Shown: one piece after another, positions 8,261 to 18,300 of the stretch | How positions within the stretch are numbered: position 1 is the first letter of the stretch | Layout of the letters: every line of letters starts with the position of its first letter | Origin: Pyxidicoccus parkwaysis | GTDB lineage: Bacteria > Myxococcota > Myxococcia > Myxococcales > Myxococcaceae | NCBI RefSeq assembly: GCF_017301735.1 | Contig: NZ_CP071090.1 | Span: 2,346,001 to 2,410,000 of the forward strand | Direction of reading: 5' to 3' | Length of the DNA: 64,000 bases | Program-made: the position numbers and the translations under genes | Notes under the pieces: model-generated | The model's input: only the letters and a program-made list of their open reading frames with translations | The model's database searches: none | What the model was told of the DNA's origin: nothing

Positions 8261-10777
8261 ATGCGCCGCACACCCCGCACCCCACGGCCGCGCCGGCTCG
8301 TCCCGGCGCTCGCGCTGCTGGCCTCCCTGGCCGGCCCTCCCGCGCTCGCGCAGTACCGCCCCCCGCCCATGTCCGAGTCGCAGCGGATGGTGAAGGAGGG
8401 CGAGACGGCCCAGGTCGCCGCCAACGCCGCCAGCGCCTCCGGTGACAAGAAGGGGGCCGAGGAGAAGTACCGCAAGGCCCTCGCCCTCTTCGAGCAGGCG
8501 CTCGCCGCGGAGCCGGGCTCCGTCGCCGCCGCCGCGGGCGTGGGCGCCGCCGCCAACGGCCTCCAGGACTGGCAGCGCACGGTGGACAAGGTGCAGCCCG
8601 TCATGGCCGCGCACGCCGGAGAGCTGTCCCTGGCGTACCCGCTGGGCGTGGCCCTCTACAAGCAGCGCCGCTTCCCGGAGGCGGTGCCGCTGATGGAGCA
8701 GGTGGCCGCGTCGGACTCGGCGGACTACCTCATCGTCCACTACTACCTCGCCAGCTACTACCTCTACGCGCAGCGGGGCGACGCGGCGGTGACGAGCCTC
8801 CAGCGCTACCTCGCGCTGCGCCCCGCGAAGCTCGCGTCCAACGACTTCCAGATTCACGAGCTGCTGGGCCGCGCGCACGTGCTGCGTCGGGACGCGGCCT
8901 CGGCGCGCGCGTCCTTCCAGCAGGCGCAGGCGGGACGGCCGGAGTCGCCCTCGGTGCAGCTCGGCCTCGCCAGCGTGCTGGAATTGGAGGGCAAGGTGCC
9001 CGAGGCGCGCACGCTGCTGGAGGGCGTCACCACGCGCTTCCCGCAGGCCGCCGAGCCGAAGGAGAAGCTGGCGCGGCTGTACCTCGCGGCCAACGAGGTG
9101 CCGCGCGCGGAAGTCCAGGCGCAGGCGCTGGTGAAGCTGGGCAGCACGCCCGCCGCGCACCTGTTGTTGGGTGACGTGCGGCTGGCGCAGAAGAACGCGG
9201 CCGCCGCGGAAGGCGAGTACCGCAAGGTGCTGGAGCTGCAGCCGGGCCTCGTGGTGGGGCAGATGGCGGTGGGCAAGGCGCTCCAGGCGCAGGGGCGGCA
9301 CGAGGAGGCCATCCAGTTCCTGGAGGCCGCGGTGCGCGCGGGCGGCAACAGCCTGGAGCTGTGGGCCAACCTCGGCTCCGTCAACCGGCGCGCGGGCCGC
9401 TACCAGCGCGCGGTGGAGGTGCACCGGCGCGTGCAGGAGATGGCGCCCCGGCAGGCTTTGGGCTGGATGCTGCTCGGCGCGGACCACTTCGCCACCGGCC
9501 AGTGGGACCAGGCCATCGAGGACTACTCCAGCGCGCTCCAGGTGGAGCCGGGCCACGCCGGAGCGAAGCAGTGGCTGGCCGCGGCGCTGGCCCACCGCGC
9601 CCGCGACAGGGCCGGGGCCTCGCGCATGGACGACGCCGTGCGCGATTTGCGCCGCGCCTTCGATTTGGACCGCACCGCGCCCATGTCCCGCAGGCTGGGT
9701 GCCGCGCTGCTGGAGACGCGCGCCTTCGGCGACGCGCGCAAGGTGATGGAGGAGGGCGCCACGCTGCCCGGCGCCACGTGGCGCGAGGGCCTGCTGCTGG
9801 GCTACGCGCGGCTGGCCGCGGGCGACGCGCAGGCGGCGCTGGAGGCCTTCACCCGCGCGGGCAAGCAGACGGAGGAGCCGGACGCGCAGGCCGAGGCCTC
9901 CGTGGGCGCCGCGCTCGCCGAAGTCGAATTGGGCCAGGTGGACGCCGCCGTGCAGCGGCTCACCGACGTGGGCCCGTCCAAGGCCGCCGAGGGCGTGGCC
10001 GAGGCCAACCTGCCGCGCGTGCTGGTGCGCCGCGCGCTGGCCCGGCTGGAGACGGGCGACGCGGACGGCGCGGAGAAGGATTTGGAGGCGGTGGACCGGC
10101 TGGGCGTGGGCAAGCGTCCGGACCTCGCGAAGCTGGTCCTCTTCACCCGGGGCCTGGCGCGCGCCGAGTCCGGCCGCCACGCGGAGGCGAGCGCCGCGCT
10201 GAAGAAGGCCCTCACGCCCGCGCAGAAGTGGGCCTGGCCCAACACGCGCGCGCTGGCCGACGCCTTCGTCCTCTACAAGAAGGGGCAGGTGGCCCAGGCG
10301 CGCAAGCAGCTCGCGGCCGCTTCGAAGAAGCCCATGCCCGGACAGCCGAAGTGGCTGGCGGCGATGACGGGCGCGCTGCACCGCCGCGAGGCCTCGCTGG
10401 CGTACGGCTCCGGCAATATGAAGCTGGCGGAGAAGGCCCTCAAGGCCGCGCTCGCGCTCAACGCGGACGACGCGCTGGTGCAGCACAACCTGGCCTGCGT
10501 GGACTGGCGCAAGGGGAAGACGGCGGACGCGCTGGCCACGTGGAAGCGGCTGGAGCCTTCCGTGCCGGTGGCCGCCCTCAACCTCGGCATCGACGCGCAG
10601 GAGCGCAGGCATGACGCGGCCGAGGCCGTGGACGCGTGGCGCCGCTACCTCGCCACAGGCTCGGGCCCGCGCGTGGCCCAGGTGCGCGAGTGGAAGGAGC
10701 GCCTGCAGGGCATCTACGGCCTCGCCGAGCCCGCGGGCAGCGCCGCGCCGGCCGCCACCGCGGAGGAGACTCCATGA
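8261..10777 (+). CDS. Exported tetratricopeptide-repeat protein
   Basis: An 838-residue protein. Residues 1-31 are a Sec signal peptide (Arg-rich start, LVPALALLASLAG, then ALAQ). The rest is almost wholly helical TPR-like repeats rich in Ala/Leu, with recurring A..Y..AL.L.P patterns from about residue 60 to 820. No catalytic motif was seen. It most likely acts as a periplasmic scaffold. It overlaps the following gene by 4 nt (ATGA), so the two are translationally coupled, linking it to the binding protein and to the upstream membrane phosphatase. Confidence 0.85.
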   Translation: MRRTPRTPRPRRLVPALALLASLAGPPALAQYRPPPMSESQRMVKEGETAQVAANAASASGDKKGAEEKYRKALALFEQALAAEPGSVAAAAGVGAAANGLQDWQRTVDKVQPVMAAHAGELSLAYPLGVALYKQRRFPEAVPLMEQVAASDSADYLIVHYYLASYYLYAQRGDAAVTSLQRYLALRPAKLASNDFQIHELLGRAHVLRRDAASARASFQQAQAGRPESPSVQLGLASVLELEGKVPEARTLLEGVTTRFPQAAEPKEKLARLYLAANEVPRAEVQAQALVKLGSTPAAHLLLGDVRLAQKNAAAAEGEYRKVLELQPGLVVGQMAVGKALQAQGRHEEAIQFLEAAVRAGGNSLELWANLGSVNRRAGRYQRAVEVHRRVQEMAPRQALGWMLLGADHFATGQWDQAIEDYSSALQVEPGHAGAKQWLAAALAHRARDRAGASRMDDAVRDLRRAFDLDRTAPMSRRLGAALLETRAFGDARKVMEEGATLPGATWREGLLLGYARLAAGDAQAALEAFTRAGKQTEEPDAQAEASVGAALAEVELGQVDAAVQRLTDVGPSKAAEGVAEANLPRVLVRRALARLETGDADGAEKDLEAVDRLGVGKRPDLAKLVLFTRGLARAESGRHAEASAALKKALTPAQKWAWPNTRALADAFVLYKKGQVAQARKQLAAASKKPMPGQPKWLAAMTGALHRREASLAYGSGNMKLAEKALKAALALNADDALVQHNLACVDWRKGKTADALATWKRLEPSVPVAALNLGIDAQERRHDAAEAVDAWRRYLATGSGPRVAQVREWKERLQGIYGLAEPAGSAAPAATAEETP

Positions 10778-11694
10778 TGAAGGCACCTCGCATCCTCGTG
10801 GCCGGCCTCGCGCTGGCCTGCACCCTGGCCGCCGTCCCCTCGGGCGCGGCCGAGAAGAAGGCCACCGTGGGCGTCTTCCTCGCCACCACCCTCACGGACG
10901 GCCAGGAGCGCTTCCAATACGCGGAGGCCCTGGCCGCGAAGCTCGGCGAGTCGCTGGAGCGCCCCGTGGCCGCCAAGAGCTTCGGCCGCTACGAGGACTT
11001 CGCGCGCGCCGTGTCCGGAGGGCTGGTGGACTTCGCGGTGGTGGACGCCTGGGCCGCCGTGCAGCTCGGCTCGCGCGCCACGCCCGTGGCCTGGGCTTCC
11101 CGCTCCGGCGAGACGCAGCAGCGCTGGGCCATCGTCTCCACCCAGAAGGGCTCCGTGAAGGACCTCGCCGGCAAGCGCCTGGCCCTGGTGAAGGGCGCCG
11201 GCCCCGCGGATCCGAAGTTCGTGACTCACGTGGTCCTCGGCGGCGACCTGGACGCCCAGCGTCACTTCAAGGTGATGCCGGTGCCCAACGTGGAGTCCGC
11301 CCTGAAGATGCTGGAGGCCAAGGGCGCGGAGGCGGCCCTCGTCCCGCTGGCGCACGTGCCCAAGGACAAGGACGTGCGCGTCCTCTTCCGCAGCGGCCGG
11401 GTGCCGGGCGCGGTGCTGGTGGACCTGCGCGGCAAGGCGGAGGACCTCGCCGGAGTGCTCGGCACCGTCGGCGCCGTGGCTCCCTTCGACGCCTTCTCCC
11501 GCGTCCAGGGCCGTGACTTCGAGGACTTCCGCAAGCTCGTCACCCAGGGGCCGCCGCGCCGGCAGCCCGTCCTCGCCGAGGCCCCCGAGCAGCACGTGGA
11601 CGTCGGGGCCCTGGTCCGTTCCGAGGAGCTGGGCCCCGCGCTGCCGCCCTTCACCGGCGACCTCGCCGTCTCCGCGGAACAGCCTGATGACTGA
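10774..11694 (+). CDS. PhnD-like periplasmic substrate-binding protein
   Basis: A 306-residue protein beginning at the ATG overlapping the previous stop (ATGA at 10774-10777). It has a signal peptide of about 26 residues (VAGLALACTLAAVPSGAAE). The mature part looks like a phosphate/phosphonate-type binding protein (PhnD/SsuA-like type 2 fold): an opening VGVFLATTL, FGRYEDFARAVSGGLVDFAVVDAW, and LAGKRLALVKGAGPADPKF. No ABC permease or ATPase gene is next to it, so it may be a sensor ligand-binding subunit rather than a transporter part. A hairpin lies 10-28 nt after its stop. Confidence 0.7.
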   Translation: MMKAPRILVAGLALACTLAAVPSGAAEKKATVGVFLATTLTDGQERFQYAEALAAKLGESLERPVAAKSFGRYEDFARAVSGGLVDFAVVDAWAAVQLGSRATPVAWASRSGETQQRWAIVSTQKGSVKDLAGKRLALVKGAGPADPKFVTHVVLGGDLDAQRHFKVMPVPNVESALKMLEAKGAEAALVPLAHVPKDKDVRVLFRSGRVPGAVLVDLRGKAEDLAGVLGTVGAVAPFDAFSRVQGRDFEDFRKLVTQGPPRRQPVLAEAPEQHVDVGALVRSEELGPALPPFTGDLAVSAEQPDD

Positions 11695-11703
11695 GTGGGT
11701 GTG

Positions 11704-11722
11704 GACCCGGGATGCCCGGGTC
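11704..11722 (+). terminator. Hairpin after the binding-protein gene
   Basis: A perfect 8-bp stem, GACCCGGG and CCCGGGTC, with loop ATG, is followed by a T-containing stretch (CTTCTTGAGTTT). It is probably a terminator separating the phosphatase/TPR/binding-protein transcript from the TonB-receptor transcript. Confidence 0.6.
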
Positions 11723-11764
11723 TGGGACAACTTCTTGAGTTTCAGGGAATGAGAGCCGCTGACT

Positions 11765-11780
11765 TGGCCCGGCGTTGGCT
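11765..11780 (+). promoter_or_regulatory. Candidate sigma-54 promoter for the TonB-receptor gene
   Basis: TGGCCCGGCGTTGGCT fits the -24/-12 consensus TGGCAcr-N4-TTGCW with the invariant GG-N10-GC spacing and one mismatch in the -12 element. It lies about 145 nt before the ATG at 11924. In GC-rich DNA such matches can occur by chance. Confidence 0.3.
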
Positions 11781-11923
11781 CTGGGGTAGTTTCCCGCCCG
11801 ACGGTACGGGTGAGCAGGGAAATCGAGGTCCGCGAGGACAGCGCAGATCCTGCCGCCGGTCCGCCAACGGGGCGTACGTACAGGACCGTGGGTGTTTCCC
11901 CCGCACTCACGGATGTGAGAACG

Positions 11924-14521
11924 ATGCACTCAACTGTGTACGGTAAGCCGCGGCAAGGCGCGGTAAAGGCGTTTCCAGGGCGTCGCGGTCTTCAGGCCCT
12001 GTGGTTGTCGGTGCTCCTTTGTGCGCTGGCCATCACCGGCCTCGGGAGCACCGAAGCCCACGCCCAGGATGCCACGACGGAGTCGGCGCCGAAGGTGAAG
12101 CGCAAGAAGCGCACGCCCAAGAGCCCCGCCACGCCTCGCGCCACCCGGACGAAGACGAAGTCCCGCAAGGCCACGAAGTCCACCACCGCCACGTCTCCGG
12201 CCGACGAGGAGATTCCGGTGCTGGGCGGCAACGGCCCGTCCACGGATGATCCGCTCACCGCCGAGCCCGTGGCCGCCGAGCCGCCCACGCCCCTGAGCCC
12301 CAACCCCCACTCCAGCGAGCCGCTGCCGGTGGCCTCTCCGGGCTCGCCCATGGCCACCCCGGCCGCGGGCCACGCCGGCTCCCCCGTGAGCACCACCCCG
12401 GTGCCGGCCAGCGGCACGCTGCCCGCGCAGCCGTCCCCGGTGGCCGCCCCGGCGCCGTCCTCGAATGTTCCCATCAGCGCGCCCTTCGCCGAGCCCACCA
12501 TGGACCGGCCGCTGCCGCCTCCGTCCGGCCTGGCCGGGCTGCCCGGTGGAGACCCGCTCGCGGGCGGTGACGCGCTCGAGGAGTCCGTCAACCGCGTGCT
12601 GAGCGAGGCCGTCGTCACCACGGCGGGCAAGCGCAACCAGCGCATCGCGGACGTGCCCCTCACGGTGTCGTGGATTCCGGCCGAGGAGCTGGAGGGCACC
12701 GGCCAGTTCTCGCTGTGCGAGGCGATTCAATACTTCCCCGGCATGGAGTGCCGGCGCGGCTCCATGCGCAAGGCGGCGGTGAGCGCGCGCGGACTGGGCT
12801 CCAACTACCTGTCCAACCGCCTGCTGCTCCTCAAGGACGGCCGGCCGCTGACGGACCCGTGGACGGGCCAGTTCTACGCGGACGAGACGACGCCCCTGAC
12901 GAACCTCAAGCAGGTGGAGGTCATCCGGGGCCCGGGCTCGTCGCTGTACGGCTCCAACGCCTTCAGCGGCGTCATCAACATCATCGAGCGCCAGCCCTCG
13001 GACATCATCGAGAAGGGCAAGAATGTCGGCGCCGAGGCGCGCGTGCTGGCGGGCCAGGACCAGACGTGGCGCCTGCACGGCACGGTGGCCGGACGCGGTG
13101 GCCCGGTGGAGGCGCTGCTCGGCTACTACGGCTACGGCTCGGACGGGCCGCAGCTCTTCAATGACCCCAAGGTGGGCCGCGTCGACAACAACGAGGACTC
13201 GCTGGTGCACCAGGTGAGCGGCAAGGTGCGCGTGGGCCCGCTGGCGCTGGACGCGGACTTCACCGACGCGACGATTGGCCGCCCGGGCGGCACGCACATC
13301 TCCACCGTGGGCAACTGCGGCCGCTGCCACTACACGCCCAACGACCAGGAGAAGACGCAGAACCTCAACGCCGCCGCGCAGGTGGACCAGCAGGTGACGG
13401 AGAACGTGCGCGTCTTCGGCCAAGCGTACGCCCTCTTCAAGCGGCGCGACGTGCAGCTGGAGAACGCCTTCGGCGGAGACCCGCAGCGGGCGCTCGGCAA
13501 GCGCCGCCGGCTGGGCGGTGAGGCGCGCGCGCTGCTGACCTTCGGTGACCTGAACGTCACCTTCGGCGGCGACGTGAAGCACGACAATGTCAACGTGCCC
13601 AACGTCCTGCCGGAGCTGACGCTGGACGACACGCAGCAGACCATCATCGGCGGCTTCGTGGACGGGGAGTACCGCCTCTTCAACCGGCTCGTCTTCGGTG
13701 CCGGCGCCCGGTATGACCGCTACCAGATTCCGGAGCGCATCTGGACGAAGCGCTCGGACCAGATTTCGCCGCGCGCCAGCGTGGTGTTCCACGCCGTGCC
13801 GGAGCTGCTCACGCTGCGCACCAACTACGGCCGCGCCTTCCGCGCGCCCACGCTGGCGGAGCTGGCCATCAACCAGCAGATGTACGCGTCCACGCTCATC
13901 GGCAACTCGAACCTCGCCGCCGAGACGCTGGACACCTTCGAGGCCGCGGTGGACTTCTGGCCCTTCGACCGGCGCGTGCGCCTGACGGGCACGGGCTTCT
14001 ACAACGTGGCCAAGAACTTCATCAATCAGGAGCTCGTCTTCGGCTCGGTGTCCCAGTTCAAGAACCTGGGCGACGCGCGTGTGGCGGGCTTCGAGCTGGA
14101 GGCGGCGGCGCAGATTCCGTCCATCAACTCGTCCTTCGACGTGGCCTACCAGTTCCTGGACGCCAAGTCGGTGCCGTACGGCGACGGGCCCGAGTCCCCG
14201 CTGGACTACGCGCCCAGCCACCGCATCTACGCGCGTGGCCGCACCAACATCGGCAAGGTGGCCTTCGCGGAGCTGTACGCCCTCTACGTGGGCAACCGCT
14301 TCGACCCGGGCTTCCTCGTGGACGAGGCGACGGGCCAGGCCACCACGCGCGTGCAGCTTCCCAGCTACATCACCGCCGGGGCGCGCGTGGGCTTCAACGT
14401 CTACGACGGCATCTCCGTGTCCTTCCTCGGCTCCAACCTCTTCAACGCGAAGTACGAGGAGTCGCATGGCTTCCCGGCGCCTCCCCAGTCCTTCTTCAGT
14501 GAAGTCAAGGTTCGATACTAG
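11924..14521 (+). CDS. TonB-dependent outer-membrane receptor with Lys/Pro-rich N-terminal extension
   Basis: An 865-residue protein from the ATG at 11924 (GGATGTGAGA upstream); the longer open frame before it does not look coding. Signal peptide about residues 20-48, ending AHAQ. Residues 50-85 are Lys/Arg-rich and 90-220 Pro/Ala/Ser-rich, an unusual extension that could span the periplasm. The plug domain (about 225-360) contains VEVIRGPGSSLYGSNAFSGV. The rest is a beta barrel ending in the aromatic RY typical of outer-membrane insertion. A CGRCH sequence occurs at residues 465-469. It may import a siderophore, vitamin or other ligand, or act as a signal receptor; the following ATPase starts 3 nt after the stop. 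Confidence 0.88.
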   Translation: MHSTVYGKPRQGAVKAFPGRRGLQALWLSVLLCALAITGLGSTEAHAQDATTESAPKVKRKKRTPKSPATPRATRTKTKSRKATKSTTATSPADEEIPVLGGNGPSTDDPLTAEPVAAEPPTPLSPNPHSSEPLPVASPGSPMATPAAGHAGSPVSTTPVPASGTLPAQPSPVAAPAPSSNVPISAPFAEPTMDRPLPPPSGLAGLPGGDPLAGGDALEESVNRVLSEAVVTTAGKRNQRIADVPLTVSWIPAEELEGTGQFSLCEAIQYFPGMECRRGSMRKAAVSARGLGSNYLSNRLLLLKDGRPLTDPWTGQFYADETTPLTNLKQVEVIRGPGSSLYGSNAFSGVINIIERQPSDIIEKGKNVGAEARVLAGQDQTWRLHGTVAGRGGPVEALLGYYGYGSDGPQLFNDPKVGRVDNNEDSLVHQVSGKVRVGPLALDADFTDATIGRPGGTHISTVGNCGRCHYTPNDQEKTQNLNAAAQVDQQVTENVRVFGQAYALFKRRDVQLENAFGGDPQRALGKRRRLGGEARALLTFGDLNVTFGGDVKHDNVNVPNVLPELTLDDTQQTIIGGFVDGEYRLFNRLVFGAGARYDRYQIPERIWTKRSDQISPRASVVFHAVPELLTLRTNYGRAFRAPTLAELAINQQMYASTLIGNSNLAAETLDTFEAAVDFWPFDRRVRLTGTGFYNVAKNFINQELVFGSVSQFKNLGDARVAGFELEAAAQIPSINSSFDVAYQFLDAKSVPYGDGPESPLDYAPSHRIYARGRTNIGKVAFAELYALYVGNRFDPGFLVDEATGQATTRVQLPSYITAGARVGFNVYDGISVSFLGSNLFNAKYEESHGFPAPPQSFFSEVKVRY

Positions 14522-14524
14522 GTC

Positions 14525-15373
14525 TTGAGTACCGCTCCCCACCTGGAGGCCGGGGGCCTCCTGCTGATTGCAGACGCTTCGCTCTCTCCCGCGCAGTTGG
14601 AGCAGGCGGCTCCCGTCCTCGCGCAGGGGGGCGTGGCCTTCCACCAGGGGCCGGCGCATGCCGCCGGCCCGCGCCGTCTGGTGCTCTTCGACGGGAAGCT
14701 CGCGCCGGCACACGCCGAGCTGCTGCGCCGCGAGCCTCCCGCGCTCCTGCTGGCCACACGCGGTCCGGATGGCCGTCCCTCCGCCTGGGAGGTGCGCCTG
14801 CTGGGCGCGCTGCTGCGCGGCGGGCCGCTGCTGCCGGAGGGCGTGGAGGTGACGCGGCACCGGCTCCAGCGTGTTTCAGACATCAACACCGTGGCGGACG
14901 TGGCGTCCGAGGCGGTGGGCCGGGCGAAGGGCTCGCGCGTGGCGGCGGGGCTGGTGGCGGACGTGGTGCACGAGCTGGCCGTCAACGCGCTGCTGGATGC
15001 TCCGGTGGATGCGCAGGGCCAGCAGCGCTACGCACACCGGCGCACGGAGGTGCGGGAAGTCGCCCCGGAGGACGCGTGCGAGCTGTCCCACGCCGTGGAG
15101 GACGGGCGCCTGTGGCTGGAGGTGGTGGACCGCTTCGGCGGGCTGCGTCCGGGGCCATTCGCCCGGGCGCTGGAGGGGTGGGGCGGGCGGGTCCGGGTCG
15201 ACGCCTCGGGTGGTGGGGCGGGACTGGGGCTGCGGCGCATCCTGGAGCACTGCGCCACGGTGGCGGTGCGCGTGTCCGTTGGACATGAGTCGCGAGTGCT
15301 GTGCGTGGTGGACCTGGGCGACGCGCGCCGCCGCGCCTCCCAACCGAAGAGTCTGTTGTTCTGTCTGCAATGA
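14525..15373 (+). CDS. RsbW/SpoIIAB-like histidine-kinase-fold ATPase
   Basis: A 282-residue protein using a TTG start 3 nt after the receptor stop. The C-terminal half has a GHKL ATPase layout: N box ELAVNALLDA, G1 box VVDRFGG and G2 box GGGAGLGLRRI. The N-terminal half is unassigned and may be a receiver-like or regulatory region. There is no phospho-acceptor His dimerisation domain, so an anti-sigma/serine-kinase role of the RsbW type is more likely than a two-component kinase. It overlaps the next gene by 4 nt (ATGA), tying it to a kinase that has STAS-like domains, the usual substrate of such ATPases. Confidence 0.7.
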   Translation: MSTAPHLEAGGLLLIADASLSPAQLEQAAPVLAQGGVAFHQGPAHAAGPRRLVLFDGKLAPAHAELLRREPPALLLATRGPDGRPSAWEVRLLGALLRGGPLLPEGVEVTRHRLQRVSDINTVADVASEAVGRAKGSRVAAGLVADVVHELAVNALLDAPVDAQGQQRYAHRRTEVREVAPEDACELSHAVEDGRLWLEVVDRFGGLRPGPFARALEGWGGRVRVDASGGGAGLGLRRILEHCATVAVRVSVGHESRVLCVVDLGDARRRASQPKSLLFCLQ

Positions 15374-18300
15374 GGTCAGGGCCGGTGGATAGCCAGGGTT
15401 CCAACGCCATCATCAGCCGGCTCCGAGTGGGGACGATTACCCACGTACGAGTCTCCGGCGTCATCGACGAAACCTTTCCGCTGACGGCCAACAGCCCGGA
15501 GCTCACCGGGTTGCTGGTGGTCGACCTGGGACGGGTGGAGCGCATCAGCTCCTTCGGCGTGCGCCGGTGGATTGAGTTCGCCGGCAAGCTGCCTGCCGGC
15601 GCGCTGGGGCTCTACGTCGTCCACGCGCCGCCCGTCATGGTGGACCAGCTCAACATGGTGGAGGGCTTCGCGGGCGTGGCGCGGGTCCTCTCCGTGCTGG
15701 CGCCCTACACCTGCCCCACCTGCAACGAGGACCGGCTGCGGGTGGTGAACCTGCAGGACGAGCAGAAGGCGCTCGCCGAGGAGCGCGCGCCCGAGCACAC
15801 CTGCCCGGTGTGCTCCAACCCGTTGGAGTTCGCGGACCAGCCCGGCGAGTTCTTCGACTACGCGCGCCGCCAGCAGTTCGGTACCGTGGACCCGGTGGTG
15901 ATGCGCTACCTGCGGGCGAGCATGCCCGCCGAGCAGCCCGAGCTCGCGCAGCACCTCAAAATCGTCCAGGACGACATCACGTACATCACCCTGGCGAGCC
16001 TGCTGAAGGGCGACCTCAACGTGCGCCGGCTGGCCTCCGGGTTGGAGGGGCGCGTCGGCTTCGACTTCAGCCACGTCAGCAAGGTGGAGCCGGAGGCGCT
16101 GCCCAAGCTGGAGCAGGTGCTGGAGACCGCGGCGCAGGGCGCGCAGGTGGTGCTCACGCGCCTGCCGCCGCCGGCGCTGGCCGCCCTGGCGCGCTCGTCG
16201 CGGCAGCTGCCCGCGCGCATCTGCTCGCTGTGGCTGCCCTGCGAGTGCCGCCACTGCGGGCAGGTGAGCCACCAGCGCATCCAGGCCTCGGAGTACCTGG
16301 CGCAATTGCGCGCGCAGCAGTCGCACGTGGAGCGCGCGTGCCCCATCTGCGGCGGCAGCGCCAAGGTGCCGCACATGCCGCAGCTCCAGGGGCTGCTGGC
16401 GCGCGTGCAGCTCACCGACAGGCCGCTGGAGGACATGGAGTCGCTGGAGCCGCGCGCTCTCAGTCAGTACCTCTTCGGCTCCACGAACATCGACCCCAAC
16501 GCCAAGCAGGGGGCCTCCACCGACATCTCCAACTCGCTGGGCAGCACCAAGCTGAACATCATCCGGCGGCTGGGGCAGGGCGGCATGGCGGAGGTGTTCC
16601 TCGCCAAGCAGGTCGGCGTGAAGGGCTTCGAGAAGTTCGTGGTGATGAAGAAGATTCTCCCGCAGTTCGCGGAGAACCCCGAGTTCGTCGACATGCTCTT
16701 CGCGGAGGCTCGCGCCAATGCGCGCCTCACGCACCCCAACGTCGTGCAGACGTTCGACGTGGGCGTGTCCGACGGCGTCGCGTACATCACCATGGAGTAC
16801 GTGCGCGGGCCGGATTTGAAGAAGCTGGTCAACGAGCTGCGCCGCAAGGGGCTCGCGCTGCCGCTGGAGCACGCGCTGCGCATCGTGGCGGAGGTGGCCG
16901 CGGGCCTGCACTACGCGCACAGCTACGTGGACCCGGCGGGCACGCCGTACCCGGTGGTGCACCGCGACGTCAGCCCGCACAACGTCCTCATCTCGCTCGA
17001 CGGCGCCATCAAGCTGAGCGACTTCGGCATCGCGAAGGTGGCGGGCGAGGAGCACACGCAGGCGGGCGTGCTGAAGGGGAAGATTTCGTACATCTCTCCC
17101 GAGGCGGCGTCCGGGCGCACGCTGGACGCGCGCAACGACGTGTTCGCCCTGGGCGTGGTGCTCTTCGAGTTGCTCACGGGCCAGCTCCCGTTCAAGAGGG
17201 ACCACGACGCGGCCACGCTCAACGCCATCGTCCGCGAGCCGGCGCCGGTGCCGTCGCAGCTCAAGCCGAGCATCCCGCAGGACGTCTCCGACCTCATCCT
17301 CCGCGCGCTGGTGAAGGACCCGGCGCGGCGCACGCCCTCGGGCGCGGCGATGCGTGAGGAAATCGAGGCGGTGATGGCGCACCACCGGCTCAACTCGTCT
17401 CCGGCGGCGGTGGCGCAGTTCTTCAAGGACACGCTGGGCGACAGGCTGACGGAGTTCGCGCCGTCGGCCACCTCCGGCACCGGCAGCCACCCGAGGCCCA
17501 TGCCCTCCGGCACGGGCAGCGGCAGCGTCGTCAACACCGGGGACATGAGCGCCCCGCAGGACGGGCGCACGCCGAGCCGGGGCAGCGGCTCGCATCCGGC
17601 GGGCACCGGCAGCGGCAGTGCGCCAAGGCCCTCGGGCAGCACGCCGAGGCCCACGACGCCGCCTCCCGTCGCCGCGCCTCCGCCCGCGCGTCCCACCGGG
17701 AGCGCGCCGCGTGTGGTCGCCGCGCCCGTGACGCCTCCGCAGCCTCCGCTGCCCGAGTTGCCCGAGCTGGAGGTGGAGGAGCGCACCGAGGTCGTCCCGC
17801 TCGCGAAGGGGCAGCCTCCGCCGGGCATGGAGGCGCTGCCTCCGCGTCCTCCGTCGGCGGTGCGGCCGTCGCAGCCGCAGCCGGCCATGCCGCAGCCGCC
17901 GCGCTCCGCTCCGTCGGGGCAGACCCAGGCCTACGGGGCGCACGCGAATGCCGCGCCGCCGGCCCGGCCGTCCACGCAGACGGCCGCGCACGCGAGGCCT
18001 CCCGCGGCTCCGCAGGCTCCGGCCCGTCCGGCGCCGCAGGCCGCACCCATGGCCCCGCGTGCTCCCGAGCCCGAGGTGACCGAGCCCGCGAAGGGAGGGT
18101 CCTGGAAATGGGCCGCGCTGGGCGTGGGCGGAGTGCTGGTGGTGGCCGCGGTGGCGGTGGTGATGATGCGGGGCTCCGGCTCCGGCTTCGTCAACGTGGA
18201 GGAGGGTGAGCACGTCTACGTGGGCGGCCTGCGCCTGGAGCAGGGCACGGCGCCGCCGCAGACGCCGGGGCCGTTGCTCGTATCCACGGCGGTGGGCGGG

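Noticed and set aside
6338..10786. A 1482-codon minus-strand open frame opposite the phosphatase and TPR genes
   Set aside because: It is antisense to genes with clear domains; the frame stays open because third-position GC removes stops. Its product is a low-complexity mix of Arg/Ala/Gly/His.
11930..14860. A 976-codon minus-strand frame over the TonB receptor
   Set aside because: Antisense to a receptor with signal peptide, plug and barrel motifs; no domain in the antisense product.
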